A DNA stretch of 64,000 nt from Mytilus trossulus. Lineage: Eukaryota > Mollusca > Bivalvia > Mytilida > Mytilidae. The notes beneath the pieces were generated by a model, which was not told the DNA's origin, ran no database searches, and worked only from the letters and a program-made list of their open reading frames with translations. A program made the position numbers and the translations under genes. The stretch covers positions 25,209,930 through 25,273,929 of the forward strand of contig NC_086376.1 of the NCBI RefSeq assembly GCF_036588685.1, given 5' to 3'. Within the stretch, counting starts at the first letter, position 1. Each line of letters starts with the position of its first letter. This document shows, in pieces, positions 1 to 12,757 of this stretch.

Positions 1-144
1 AAAGGACGAGACATTCTTTGACATAACCCTGGTTATTTGAATTTCATTTCGTACATAGAAGATTTTTAATCCTATGTAATTCTTATTTGTTCTCTAAACT
101 ATGCATATGTTTGGAAGAGGCAGAGACCAATATAATAAATACAA

Positions 145-310
145 GTGCTGTATTGCAAGGGTTCTTCAGTGGTAAAGGAGTAGGCCCAGTAAGACCCATT
201 TTTACCCCAAAATATAGCAGTTTTAGAAATTTGTTAAAATGTAAACTTTTAACCATTTATTTGAAAGTAGAATAATTCTGTTACATAAATATGGCTTGTT
301 TTTGACAATA
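145..310 (+). repeat. Dispersed repeat family E, copy
   Basis: ggagtaggcccagtaagacc, ccccaaaatatagcagtttt and cataaatatggcttgttttt. The reverse complement of the same sequence flanks the Ty3/gypsy element (23050-23064 plus 33823-33955), and a short related piece lies at 21705-21765. Confidence 0.7.
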
Positions 311-959
311 CAATGCATATGTATCGGGTACTAGCATTTGAGCTAATTTTTAGACGGTTTCCTTCTCAAATGGAAGGGGTCACATTTGTGTTCAATCTTA
401 ATATTTATTTGTTTTGATTCTTCAGTAATGTACATTCCTTTCATTTGTCCTTAAACAATCCTGTCTTTTTTAAAATTTTCACACTCAGTTTCATTGATGG
501 TTAGACAATGTGTAAACTGACTCTCGGATCAATAGTTTGAGTCTTTTAAGTTGTCAGGGTGTATAAAACCCTTACACATGTCGTCTGTAATTTGTTATAT
601 GTTTTTCTGCTTTGTACTAATTTGATGAGTTAAGCACTAATCAATTGATTTTTATAGTTTGTTCTTATGTTGTGCTGTTGCACCGCTGTCCCAGGTTAGA
701 GCAAATGTTCAGTGTTAAATACATTTGCCCTCGCCACATTCTTGATATGCCTATCCAGCGTAGTAGTAGTTCAGTCGTTGTCTTTTGTTGGTGTCAGTCA
801 TATATTTTTTTCATAATTGTTTTTTTTTATAAATAAGCCCATTGCATAATGAAGCTTTCTCAATTGATGTGTCTCATACTAAACTTGTCTGACCTTTTAT
901 AACCGTCTATACGGTATGGGTTTTTTTTTCTCTATCGAAGGCCACACGACACGTGACTC
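311..959. other. No gene recognised
   Basis: AT-rich. Short open segments lack codon bias or similarity to any family I know. Confidence 0.5.
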
Positions 960-1195
960 TTCATATTTTAAAGTAATCTTTGACATACGAGACGATTTTG
1001 ATTTCAAAATCGTTAATTACCATCACCTTAGTAGCAATATACCAACTTCATCTGCAAATGGGATATACATTTTCAAACTCATTCGGTAATCAAGAGCTTT
1101 CAGCTGCTACTCAGACTTTTTAAAACGTCACCAGTGTCTGAGCAGAAAGTTGATGAACCAGGGGTATATCAAAGAACAACTCGTTCTTTTTCTAA
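960..1195 (-). repeat. Dispersed repeat family F, copy
   Basis: gacgattttgatttcaaaat, gcaatataccaacttcatct and gttgatgaaccaggggtata are the reverse complement of the 36095 copy. Confidence 0.75.
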
Positions 1196-1395
1196 AAAAA
1201 CAAAATCATCGGAAGATACCAAGAGCTTGCTGATAAATATTCCGTATCGCCTTCATAAATGTAACAAGATTGTCGTGTAGTATAAATTCTAGGTAGTGTT
1301 TATCATCTTTATAACATGTTGTTATAGTATTCTATTTTTTCTTTGTCAATTACTACTTTTACTGGTAAATCTTATTTTTGTAATTATAAAAAAGA

Positions 1396-1460
1396 AGATG
1401 TGGTCTGATTGCCAAATGAGAAAACATTTGAAAAGAGACCAAATACCACAGAAATTAAAA
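1396..1460 (+). repeat. Dispersed repeat family C, short fragment
   Basis: gaagatgtggtctgattgcc followed by aaaagagaccaaataccaca; only the first ~60 bp of the family is present. Confidence 0.6.
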
Positions 1461-2028
1461 CCCATTTGACGTGGCTCTTCACTTATACATCCAGTCATAG
1501 TGTTATTGTGCTATGGTAAATTCTTGTATCTTGTCTTTCGTTTTTGCTTATGTGCTTTGTCTGAATTCCTTTCTGTTTTTCTTTGTTGACATATTTGGTT
1601 TTTGTAAGTGGTAATTAAGATTATATCATGATTTTGACTGCTGTACCCTTATTTTAGACAATTTTTACCTATATTGTTTGGGTTTTTTCACACATCGTTG
1701 TCAATATAATGGAATTGCGTGTAGCTGTCATACAGGTGAAATGTTTAGCTAGCTATAAAAACAAGTTTCATCCACAATTTTCTACATAGTAATGTCAAAA
1801 ATATTACAAAGCTTTATTCCCTTCGTTTTATGTGTTTGATCTTTTGATTTGGCCATTTGCCTATGCATTTTCTGCTGAGGATTTTCATCTGAGTTTGTGT
1901 GTTTGTACTATGTATTTTTTTTTACATCCATGGCTTTCAATATTTTGGCTTAAGCCCTCTCTTGTCAAGATAAATTTAGAAAAAAAAACCACTTTGGACC
2001 TTCTATTTTATAGAGTGTTATATGCATT

Positions 2029-2490
2029 TACTATCAATGGATCGATACCTCTGCTGTTTATTTCTATTCCCCGAGGTTATCAGCAGCCCGGGTGATGGCT
2101 GCTTCGGTATTGGTAATATTTAAAACATATCTGGTTTTTTAAATGTCCTCCTTTCACAATTGAATTAATTTAAAGGAAATTAAGGTTTCAACCCCTCTGC
2201 CAAATTTGACCTTATCTTCTTTTTTATATTTATATATTGGCATTTGTTTTATTTTTTTTTAATATTTTTTGTTCGTGTGAATCATTATGTTTTGAAGTCT
2301 TTTTCCCTCTTTGCTTTAAAACTTTTCGATTTAGCTTTCCAAGTAATGAGTACAAGTATTTATGAAAAAGCGCCGCGAAAAAAATAATTCTTTTCATTTC
2401 AACTCTACTTGTTGATTCCTGGTATCGTAAGGTTTCATCCACTCAGTAGTCAGAGCTTTGGTACTGACATTGTTTAAATCATACCTTTTT
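2029..2490 (+). repeat. Degenerate retrozyme fragments without hammerhead
   Basis: 2029-2115 (ggatcgatacctctgctg...cccgaggttatcagcagccc) and 2405-2475 (ctcagtagtcagagctttggtactgacat) resemble the second half of the retrozyme unit in reverse orientation. The hammerhead half is missing. Confidence 0.45.
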
Positions 2491-4689
2491 TGAAAACCCC
2501 GTTCTTACATTTGGAAACTATTAAGAATCATAAGTGCAAACTCCTTTGGGTAAATTCGACCTTAGATGTGTTTGTTTAATCTTTTGGGGCCCTTTTAGGT
2601 CATGGGGCTATTCACATTTCAAATAGCTAAAACATTCTTGGCTTTCAAACTTAGCTTTCAAAGTTAGAGCATAACTAGGACTGAAAACGCTTCATACAGA
2701 GATAATTCATTAAGGATTATTTTCATTTCAAATTCAACACCTGATGTTCTTTGCGTGTGAGTGAAATAATAATTGCTATTAAACATTATTATGGGGACTT
2801 GAGGGGATTCAATTCTGTAAAAGTGCAGCGATTAGATTCATTGAAGATATTCGAAAATAATACCAATTAATCCCTGAGTCTCATTCTTAAGTTTGGAATG
2901 ATTACGATTACATTCCATGTTATTAATATTACTTTTAACATAAGAGAATAGCAAAAATCAAGAAAGTGTATGAAGATATGAGAACCCAGTTAATATCACA
3001 TAAACATACAAATCATAACTTAGCTGAATCCAATGCATAGGATTAAGTTTACAATTCAAACAATCTCTAAACAATTAAAAAACGAATTAATAAATTAAAC
3101 GAAAACGCAAACGCAAACAAAAACAAAAACGTTGCCGGGGTTGATAGCAAATTTGACAAAGACGTGAACAGAAAACAAATGGTAGTTAATGGTATGTTGA
3201 CAAGACGCCGTTAAACTAAACAACTGTAACTTGTATCGCATATTAAACTAGTATTACCATAAATAAAATAACGAAAATAATTCCAAACGAAAAACATACT
3301 GACTGATAATAAACTAATAGTATTAATAGAAAACAAATCCTAGTAAACTAAGTCCAACGACAATCACTAGACAAGTACCAGGCTTACTAAAGTCGCATAC
3401 AGAATAGCTAAAAATGTTTGTGAAACCTCATCCTTTTCCAAACATAGGACACTGATAATGCCTATAAAATAAGAACAAACTTTACCACATTAAATAATTT
3501 TGCTAATCATATCAGTACTTAGCCCATAAACAATAATGACTTTAAACACAAGTTTTGGACATAACAGCTAGTTCAAATCCCATTTTGAACTACATTGTTA
3601 TAAATAGACTATCGTTGTTTTTCTCTATCTGAACTTATGACAGTATTGTATTGAGTATATTTATAAAGAAATTCAACACAATTTTTTTTCTCATATATGA
3701 TTAATCGCACAAATATTTGTTTCTTAAATTTTTCAACTGATTAAGACGATTATGTGAAAATCTGTAGCGACTAATTCTGATAAATCAAGAAAAAATAGTT
3801 TTGATCTTGTTTAATTAAATCTTATTCAATGCCATGATCATAGAAAATCAACATATTGACATTAATTACTAATTACATGTTTAAAATTGACCAATACAAT
3901 CGATTGGTTGTAAGAGCTAGATAATATTAGCTACCAGTGACAATACCTCTTGTGTATCGATTCAACACCGATGTTCATTCAGTAGATAAACGCCATTTGA
4001 TTAGTTAATTAACTACTTTGTCAAATGTTCTTAAATCAATTTTGTCTCGTCACCTTGCCATGTGTAGAGTTATTGTAAAGAGATAATTAATAGAACTCAG
4101 GTATATAATAAAGTCAATTATGGCAGTACTATTTCCTTAACTTAATTGCTTAATTAAATTTCAGGCAATTTATACGCCATAAGATGCTCAGTAATTGCAT
4201 TCGGTCATATTACATCAGTATGTACTTTGCATCAATCATTAACATTCAACATCTAACCTTAGATCAGCTATTCATCTGCTTATGAACCTTGTTATCGTTA
4301 TACCAATCTGGAATGGAATTGTTTATAACAAATAGCAATAAAAACAATTAAAAAAAAATGAGTAGGATTTTTGGTCATTGTTGAAATCCGACATGATGAT
4401 AGTTGCTTAAATCCGTGTTATTTGAATTCTCTTGGATGGTTGTCCTATTTGCAATCATACCACAACTATTTATTTTAAATTTGATAGAAACTAACGTGGC
4501 AAAGGATAACAACACAATGCATGTGTATAAAGCTTTAACTCTTGAGCTGTTAATGACTACTGGATTTTTCCCCTATTTTTTCTAACTTCAAAATTCTATG
4601 TTTGAAACATTCTGTGCTTTACTTGTGATATTTTTAACTACGTAATCAGTTAATGATGTATATAAACTCGCAAAAGATACATGGATTTG
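2491..4689. other. No gene recognised
   Basis: AT-rich non-coding sequence with A-rich low-complexity patches (for example 3080-3130). Nothing structured seen. Confidence 0.5.
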
Positions 4690-5225
4690 AGATTTTTCGG
4701 TATTTCGTTTTCAAAAGACGCATAAGTGATGCTCGAATAAAAAGAGTTAAAAAGGCTAAATAAAAATTCCAAGTTGAAGAGCATTGATGACTACTGGGCT
4801 GGTGTTACCCTCGAGATGGAAATCAGTAGCAGTGGCATCTACCAAGTGCTTGTGAATAAACTCATCAAAGATACCAGTATTCACATATTGTACGCCAGAC
4901 GTCTTCAAAAGACACTGGTAACGCTCTATCATGAAAGTTTAAAAAGCCAAACAAAATGCGATATATAATATACGATGAAGAGTGTTGAAGACCAAAACAT
5001 ACAACTGATTTTGCCAAAAACAGCTACGGTAATTTACTTGGGGTAGATATTCATTTCGAAATATCATTTATTTTTGTTAATCCTAGATTTATCATTATGA
5101 CCATATCAATTATAGTCCATGTCAAAACAGAAATGCTGACTACTGGACTGGTGATATATTCCTGGATGAAACCTCAATTTGTAGTGGCATCGACCTAGTG
5201 GATGAAATAAATTCATCATAGACAC
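4690..5225 (-). repeat. Degenerate retrozyme multimer
   Basis: About 2.5 diverged units: hammerhead remnants near 4705-4740 and 4890-4930 (core lost), and two copies of the tgactactgg...gtgatac...cagtggcatc domain (4785-4835, 5137-5200). The first unit carries an internal deletion. No functional ribozyme. Confidence 0.6.
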
Positions 5226-6764
5226 CAAGGTTTAAATTGATTTCCCAACATCTATAAAATGACTTAAACTATACTTTTTGTTTCAGATTTACCATCTTTC
5301 CGTGTATTATATGTTTGAAAATGTGTTGTTTGCCTGTCTTTTCTAAATATGTGCCTAAATTATCATTATGTAGTTGACTAAGAAACTCACATTAACCAGC
5401 GTTTTGTAGCCTGCTTACTGAAAATCAACTTTAAAAAAACGTTTCTTTCAATGCTAACGGAAAGTGTAGATTGTTGTAACAATGATAGAAATAAACAATA
5501 CAAACATAAACTATCTAATAAATAAATGGGACTGTCTCACTACCAAGTGTATAACGCCTGATTTTAAAATAATCGGGAACCAAATATAACCACCTTAGTT
5601 AATTTAATATAATGTGCATGTTCAAGATCATAGTTTTCATTATAGCAATAAATATTTCAAATATTGTTTAGTATTTTGTTATTTCTTTTTTATTATTGTC
5701 ATAATTTGTTTGCCATGATTCATTTTGCCTTTTAATGTCTTTTTTGTTTCTTTTATGTTCAATAATACTGTATATACGTATAGACATTTTGTATATAGTT
5801 TGAAGTTATTTTAATTCTATTTGCTAACTATTCTCTGAGCGCACGCTGGTTTAAATTACTTCAATTCCATCCATAATCTTTTTATTCATTATTTAATGAC
5901 TGACACACCTTCTACATCTCAGACTGGTTCCGTGTATGTGGATATACTCGTGTTATATCAAGAACCATAAATCCTTAGGTCTATTTTTTCCATTCCCCCC
6001 TCCCCCCCCCCACCCCCGATAATCTAGCATTTTTCAATATTCAACTTTAAAACTTACCTTCAATGAGTGCATCATTCCATGTTTACATACACTTTCAATC
6101 TAATTTGGTAGAAATATAGGTGTATCTACCCATGGTAAATCAACATCAAACATCACATCTTGTCCAATTGATATAATCATCAACCACTTTCTCAGACATA
6201 AGATTCATATACAATGGGCATTCCGTTTGATAAACTCTAGTAAAAAATGTCCTTTTTATAATTTAAAAAAAATCTGCTGTTTAAGGTAGTCGTTCTATTT
6301 GTATGACCTTAATTATTCTACGTGTACTATAATTTTAATACTGAGCTTAGTATTACGATATCTGTAATCTACTACTTATACTTGATTTCATGCATTGATA
6401 TTTTTACATTTGATATACGATTTTTCAATTTAGATAAAAAAAAAAAAAAAAAAAAAAAAAAAACTTAAGGGTTAACATCCGCTTCAAACAATATCTATAA
6501 AATACCGAATTTGTATACAGATAAACTAATTCATTATCTCCCAAAGGTTTTCCAATGTAGGTTCTCATCCTTATAATAAATAAATATGTAATACGACCGG
6601 CCAAAACAACAACAAGTGTTTAAATTTATTTGTCTCTTTAGAAAATGATTTCTGTAAATATTTACTAAGTGCATAAATTGTAAAACTCCAACAAAGATAT
6701 TCTGGTTTATATTTGTGCTAAAGTACTAAACAAAGATGTCATTTAGTTACTTGTGTCGTTTACT
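5226..6764. other. No gene recognised; homopolymer runs
   Basis: Contains a C-rich run (5995-6018) and the poly(A) run at 6433. No coding signal. Confidence 0.5.
6433..6464 (+). repeat. Poly(A) run of about 30 bases
   Basis: Long A homopolymer in non-coding AT-rich sequence. Could be a retroposon tail, but no body was recognised upstream. Confidence 0.9.
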
Positions 6765-6960
6765 AGTAGTTGCTGTATCCACCATTTTCTACATTTGAAA
6801 ATGCCTGTACCAAGTCAGGAATGTGACAGTTCTTGTCTATTCGTTTTTGATGCGTTTTGTTATTTGATTTTGCCATGTGATTATGGACTTTCCGTATTGA
6901 TTTTCCTCTGAGTTCAGTATTTTTGTGATTTTACTTTTTATCCTTAACGTTTACCCTACA
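6765..6960 (+). repeat. Dispersed repeat family D, copy
   Basis: accaagtcaggaatgtgaca, gtctattcgtttttgatgcg and gattttcctctgagttcagt are reverse-complement matched at 34825-34960. Confidence 0.72.
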
Positions 6961-7093
6961 CTCCTATTATACATACAAAATAAGCAGTTTGGTTATTCGT
7001 TTGGTGTTTGACGGAAATGGACAAGTGGACTTTACAAATTGATTGGATGATTACACGAATACACATTTCTGAGCTTGAAATGTCTATGTTATA

Positions 7094-7330
7094 AAATTGA
7101 AAAATGGAAATAGGGAATGTGTCAAAGAGACAACAACCCGGCCATAGAACAGACAACAACAGAAGATCACCAATAGGTCTTCAATGTAGCGAGAAACTCG
7201 CGCACCTGGAGGCGTCCTTTATCTGGCCCCTAAACAAATATATATACTAGTACAGTGATAAAGGGCGCCACACTAAACTCAGAATTATACACAAGAAACT
7301 AAAATTGAAAATCATACAAGACTAACATAG
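7094..7330 (+). repeat. Dispersed repeat family B, copy 1
   Basis: Shares GGGAATGTGTCAAAGAGACA, GGTCTTCAATGTAGCGAGAA and GAGGCGTCCTT...CTGGCCCCTAAA with copies at 7976-8327, 54830-55195 (-) and 59672-59815 (-). No coding potential. Confidence 0.85.
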
Positions 7331-7975
7331 CATTGTCTAAAGAAACATTTAAAAATTAAACATATCGAGACAACATTAAATTCATTTATATTTCATCATA
7401 TATTTATTCTTCTAAAACTTTCAAAACGAGTATCTGTGAAAGTTAATCCAAAAGATCTTCGAACTGAAAAACATGGCATGACTGATTAAGAATTTTGTAT
7501 ATTCTTTTAACTGTAATAGTTTCTTAATTAAAAAGTTGTCTTTGGTTTAGGTATGTGACAAACTTAAAAAAAAAAATAAGGTAGTAATCTATCTTTCAAC
7601 CTTCCACCCCGTATGTAAAAGATTTGGTGAAAGGGGTTACTTTTAAAAAAAGAATTTAACAAATTGAAATTGAAAACTTTTGTTAATTAATCTCAAGTGA
7701 TCTTTCTGTACTCTAGTAAAGTACAAACTGCTAGTGTTCAAAGAAATTTTCCTGATATAGACCATTAAATGGGGAAATTGATTTATTATAATCCGAAGTT
7801 TAGTATTTTGTTATTCTGTTTTCTTCCAATAAATTTCGCATGTTCATATAACTTCTTGTGACAAACTAAAAAAATAAGGTAGATTTTTAAAGAATAAAAT
7901 AGTAACACGCCGAGTTACATGCAATTTCTAATGTCAAGAGCAATTATCTTAAGTATTTTCTCTAACACAATAAAT

Positions 7976-8327
7976 AAAATTGAGAATGGAAATGGGGAAT
8001 GTGTCAAAGAGACAACAACCCGACCAAAATAAAAAAACACAACAGCAGAAGGTCACCAACAGGTCTTCAATGTAGCGAGAAATTCCCGCACCCGGAGGCG
8101 TCCTTCAGCTGGCCCCTAAAGAAATATATACTAGTTCAGTGATAATGAACGCCATACTATTTCCAAATTGTACACAAGAAACTAAAATTTAAAAAATACA
8201 AGACTAACAAAGGCCAGAGGCTCCTGACTTGGGACAGGCGCAAAAATGCGGCGAGGTTAAACATGTTTGTGAGATCTCAACCCTCCCCCTATACCTCTAA
8301 CCAGTGTAGAAAAGTAAAAGCATAACA
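7976..8327 (+). repeat. Dispersed repeat family B, copy 2 (longest)
   Basis: About 350 bp, from aaattgagaatggaaatggg to tctaaccagtgtagaaaagt. It matches 54830-55195 over its full length in reverse complement, so this is probably near the full repeat unit. Confidence 0.88.
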
Positions 8328-8499
8328 ATATAAGCAAAAATGCATGGCAATTCCTAGAACATGGCAAACTCATCCAACAAATATTTCTTTACCGTAACGT
8401 AGACGTATATTAAGGTAGTAATGTTTTGCCTAGCATTGAGTATTCCTGATGAAGTTACATCCAGAAAAAAACACTACGTACGCATGAAACTAACATCGT

Positions 8500-8610
8500 G
8501 TTGGGTTTTTTTTTACAGCTTTGGGTCGAAACCTCTGCTGGTGGACTTTCATTCCCTTTATGTACCGTCAAGTAGTCAGTTTTTGGTACTTATAATGTAA
8601 TTTATAACAA
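8500..8610 (+). repeat. Retrozyme fragment, second-half domain only
   Basis: gggtcgaaacctctgctggt and agtagtcagtttttggtact match the structured second half of the retrozyme in the reverse orientation. No ribozyme core. Confidence 0.45.
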
Positions 8611-8854
8611 ACCTTTCTAAAAACGTCCGTTTGTAAATTTTGAAATTATAGAGAAACTAAAGTTTATCATCATTCAGGCAAATTTTACGTTAAATTTATA
8701 TGGCTATTTTTTAGGGTCAACTTGGTCATGTAGCTGTTCAACTGTTTCTATTTTTACACATACTTGGCTATAGAATTGTTAGCTTGTGACGCTGAATCCA
8801 GAAAAGCACTTAGATGCATGGAATTTATAAAGCGTTGCTTTCATTTTAAACAGT

Positions 8855-9062
8855 ACTGGGTCGATATACCTGCTGGTGGACTATCAGTTCCTTACGATAT
8901 CATCAGCTCAATAGTCAGTACTTCAAAACAGTAGTTACCAAAGGTACCAGGCTACAATTGAATACGCCAGACGCGCTTTTCGTCTTCAAAAGACTCATCA
9001 GTGACGCTTAGATCAAAATAGTTAGAAAGCCAAACAAGTACAAAGTTAAACAGTGACGCTCA
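8855..9062. repeat. Two retrozyme fragments head to head, one with hammerhead (8964-9007)
   Basis: 8855-8930 matches the unit's structured second half in one orientation; 8930-9062 matches the hammerhead half in the other. The hammerhead (minus strand) keeps CUGAUGA and GAA, with stem II extended to GUCUU/AAGAC. Stem III has an A-to-G mismatch next to the core. Confidence 0.65.
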
Positions 9063-9769
9063 GATCAAACACGATTCATAACAATTGGTTTATAAAATGT
9101 ATCCGTTTATTAATTTCGAAAACTACGGTTAAAAAGCAAAAACAGTTTCTTTTCAGACTTTTTAATATCTTAACTTTCATTTTATGAGTCTGTTACAAGT
9201 AATAAATTTACCGTTTACAAATGTATCTCGAAAATAAAATTTATACTTTTGAAAAAATATTATTGTGGTCTTCTTGTTCTAAATAATTCATACCATGATT
9301 ATACTCATTAAGGCAATATTGTGTACCAATCAGGGATATTTATAAACAGTAATATCATTTCAATACGAACGTAATTTATAGAATTATTTCACGTTTCATA
9401 TTCTTAAGTTAACCATACAATAATATAAGTAATCATATAGAAATAGAAATATATCTAACATGTTCTATCATTTATCACCTATAAATACAAAAATATATAG
9501 AAAAATATATATGTTAAGTTAAATCATGATAGTACATCATTAGCCTATTTGGCTGGCTGAATCATTATGTCAATACACAATGTATATTATATTGTATATA
9601 TTCATGTTGCACTTTATAAACTATTCATTCGTTCATTTATATACTAGTATTATAATAAACTAATTAAACCAGGAAACCTATTATTTTTTCTTTATACACA
9701 CTCATATTCTTAAATAACACATAATGCACACTCTGAAAATTGACGTGCACATATTAAAGTGACCATGAC

Positions 9770-10160
9770 AATAAACTCATCATATATACCAGGACTAAAC
9801 TTTATATATACGCCAGACGCGCGTTTTGTCTACAAGAGACTCATCAGTGACGATCGAATCCAAAAAAGTTTAAAAAAGCAAAATAAAGTACAAAGTTGAA
9901 GAGCATTGAAATCAATAATTCCTAAAAGTGTTACCAAATACAGCTGAGATAATATATGCCTGAGGTAGAAAAGCCTTAGTATTTCAATAAATTCAAAACT
10001 TTGTAAACAGTTAATTTATAAATATAACAATATCAATGATAATTCATGTCAGCACAAAAAAGTGCTGACTACTGGGCTTGTGATACCCTCGGGGAAATAA
10101 AGTTCCACCAACAGTGGCATCGACCCAGTGTTTGTATATAAACTCATCATAGATACCAGG
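9770..10160 (-). repeat. Retrozyme full unit, hammerhead inactivated (9810-9853)
   Basis: About 367-bp unit bounded by near-direct repeats aaactcatcatatataccagga and aaactcatcatagataccagga. The hammerhead has CUGAUGA and a good stem II, but the conserved GAA reads AAA (minus strand), which should abolish cleavage. Its hairpin at 10048-10069 is GTCAGCAC...GTGCTGAC, with an exchanged base pair relative to the 20678 copy. Confidence 0.7.
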
Positions 10161-10209
10161 ACAAATTGTCTCTTACTTTAGCAAACTTACCCTAATGTTC
10201 AACTGTATT

Positions 10210-10450
10210 TTTTTTTTACTGAAAACACTGAAAAAAAAAGAAAACTAACAACAAAACTGAACTGCGGGGAAAATTCTAGACGGAAAGGCTATAGTAAAAG
10301 GACAAAATAAAAAGCTCAAACACATAAAACGAATGGATAGCAACTATCATATTCCTTACTTGGTAGATGCATATAGAAAATGGTTATATAGCTAGCTAAA
10401 CCTCTCACTTGTATGACAGTGCATAAAATTCCATTATATTTAAAACGATG
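10210..10450 (-). repeat. Dispersed repeat family D, degenerate copy
   Basis: aaaacgaatggatagcaact, atattccttacttggtagat and cctctcacttgtatgacagt parallel the 34812-35060 copy. Confidence 0.6.
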
Positions 10451-10775
10451 TGTGAACAAAACAAGCAGACGTAATAGATATAAAAAACAATAGGTGTACA
10501 GTAATGAACATTGTGATATAATCTTAATCACTATTAAAAAAATACAAATATGTGAAAACATTTTATTTTCGATTTCCTTTATTTTAACGTACAAGGAGTC
10601 ACGTTTCTCCAACATTAGATAATTTGACTTAAACGACATTAGGAATAAGAGGGCCTAATAAGGACTGGCATCTTGAAATTTACCTGTTATTCACCTATAT
10701 CAGTTCTTAAATAAAATATTGTAAACAGGAATATGGTTTAAAGATATATATAAAACAATCAGCAACCTTTGTGTT

Positions 10776-10799
10776 CATATATATATATATATATATATA
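10776..10799 (+). repeat. (AT)n microsatellite
   Basis: About 11 AT dinucleotides in an AT-rich intergenic region. Confidence 0.9.
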
Positions 10800-10919
10800 A
10801 CGATTGGTTTTAAATATAACTGTTATATAACAAATAAATGGAAATTCATTTTAACTTTTATTTTATTACCCTACCAATATGACGTGCTTTTTGTAGTCAT
10901 TAACATTTATAAGAGTGTA

Positions 10920-11375
10920 TAACTCTTGCTTTTATGTTATGTTTTCTCCTTTTTTAATTTCAATCTGATGTATTTTAGAGTTAATATAACTTTATCAGAC
11001 TTTTCGTATGCGTCTTTAGTAAAATCTATTGGACAGATTTAAAAGAATTAAAAAAAAATAATGTAAAAAATAATCATTATTTTTAGATTAGACTATAATA
11101 AACAATATGTGAAGCATATTCTCAAGATAAGAATCACATTAAACTATAGTTGAGGTCTAGCCAGAATGAAATACTACAATAACTGTTAAGCTAAAGCTAA
11201 ATAAAAGGAATTGAATTTTTTGGCGAACCATTGAGTTTTACAGAAATAAAAAACATTAAAAAATCTGGTTATCTGTAGCTTTTTTCTTCTTTTTATGTTG
11301 GGTTTTACTTCTTTTTTTCCTTTGTTAATTATAATCTGATTTATTTTAGTTTTTATATAAGTTTATCAGACGAGT
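10920..11375 (+). repeat. Degenerate direct repeat pair
   Basis: 10925-11005 and 11285-11375 share ttttatgttatgttttctcc-like and ctgat.tattttag....atataactttatcagac words about 360 bp apart. No function seen. Confidence 0.5.
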
Positions 11376-11489
11376 TAGAAAACCAAAATGCAAAAGTGAT
11401 GTTATCTATTGTATCCCATAATTTGTTAATGACTAAATTATAAACGATGAGTAGAACACATATTATTAGTTACATAGTGTGCTATTGAC

Positions 11490-11745
11490 CAAACCAGGTT
11501 CAACCTACCATTTTTTTCTAAAATGTCCTGAACCAAGTCAGGAAAATGGCCATTGTTATATTATAGTTCGTTTTTGTGTGTACATGTGTTACATTTTAAT
11601 GTGTTTCTGCTGTGTCGTAGTTCTCCTCTTACATTTGATGTGTTTCCCTCAGTTTTTGTTTGTAACACCGATTTATTTTTTTCTCAATCATTTTATAAAT
11701 TTCAAACAGCGGTATACTACTGTTGCCTGTATTTGTAGCCCCAAA
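11490..11745 (+). repeat. Dispersed repeat family D, copy
   Basis: Family marked by a ccaagtcaggaa..tggc word, gatgtgtttccctcagtttt and caaacagcggtatactac. Related copies: 6765-6960, 16310-16520, 36650-36810 (+), 10210-10450 and 34812-35060 (-). ORFs across it are incidental. Confidence 0.7.
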
Positions 11746-12359
11746 CAATTAAGAGGGCCTGTTTATTTTTTTTCAAGAGAGAGGAGCCCTCAAATGCCTG
11801 ATTTACTTGGCTTAATTAAAATTAAATCATTGACAATCATACAACTTATTTCTAGATGCCGTTTCAAATGATGTTTTGTGATTTAATGAACGCAATATAT
11901 TTATTACAGTCACCGACGTGTGCCTCTATGGAAAAGGATCATCTGTTTATCTTTAAGAGGCACCTAAGGATCACATCCGTTTGGATGGTCATGTTGCTCA
12001 ATGTTTAGTTTGCTATGTGTATTTCAGTTCTGTTGTGTTTTTATTTGCAATTGTCATTACGGGGCGCCGAATGGGTCTCTTGTGATTTTGTACTCGAAAT
12101 TGAATTTCGTACGGACAAAAGTGAATTTTGTTCAACAAAAATGAGTTCAGTTTAACAAAAGTTGTAGCATACTACAAATTTAAAATATTGTCATACAAAA
12201 TAATCTATCAGTGGACAAAAGTTACTTTTGTCATTAGAAAATTCATTTTTGTAACACAGACTTTACTTTTGTTACCAAATTTGAAAATTGGGCGACAAAA
12301 GTCAATTTTGTATGCAAATTAGTTTAGTTTGGATTCTGTGAACTAATTTGCATACAAAA

Positions 12360-12625
12360 TCGACTTTTGTGACACAAAATTGACTTTTGTGAGACAAAAT
12401 TGACTTTAGTGAGACAAAATGACTTTTGTGAGACAAAATTGACTTTTGTGAGACAAAATTGACTTTTGTGAGACAAAAATTACAAAATTTAATTTTGTCT
12501 CACAAAATTGAATTTTGTCTAACAAAAATTGACTTTTGTGAGACAAAATTGACAAAATTGAATTTTGTCTCACAAAAGTCATTTTTGTCTCCCAAAAGTC
12601 AATTTTGTCTCACACAATTGACTTC
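12360..12625. repeat. ~20-bp tandem words in both orientations inside the foldback element
   Basis: About six head-to-tail copies of TGTGAGACAAAATTGACTTT (12360-12480), then reversed copies (12495-12625). They would form a long imperfect double strand. Confidence 0.8.
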
Positions 12626-12701
12626 TGTGTTTTAATTTCCATATTAGGTAACAAAAGTCAATTTTGTATGCAAATAAGTTTATATTTGCATACCTTTTAG
12701 A

Positions 12702-12757
12702 CAAGACGAAACGCGCGTCTGGCGTTTAAAATTATAATCCTGGTACTTTTGATAACT
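12702..12757 (+). repeat. Truncated hammerhead/retrozyme fragment
   Basis: Reads ...GACGAAACGCGCGTCTGGCG then ataatcctggtac and ataactatt: the GAA core, stem III and downstream retrozyme sequence. The CUGAUGA half is missing, so it is inactive. Confidence 0.65.

Noticed and set aside
3560-3600. gttcaaatccc word resembling a tRNA T-arm
   Set aside because: No matching acceptor, D-arm or anticodon arm could be folded around it.
4403-4585. 60-codon hydrophobic open frame
   Set aside because: Short, AT-rich, no domain or repeat support, and no splice or promoter context.
8448-8495. ctgatgaagttacatccagaaaa resembling a hammerhead core
   Set aside because: CUGAUGA and GAAA-like words are present, but the segment between them cannot form stem II and stem I does not pair. 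At best a dead relative.
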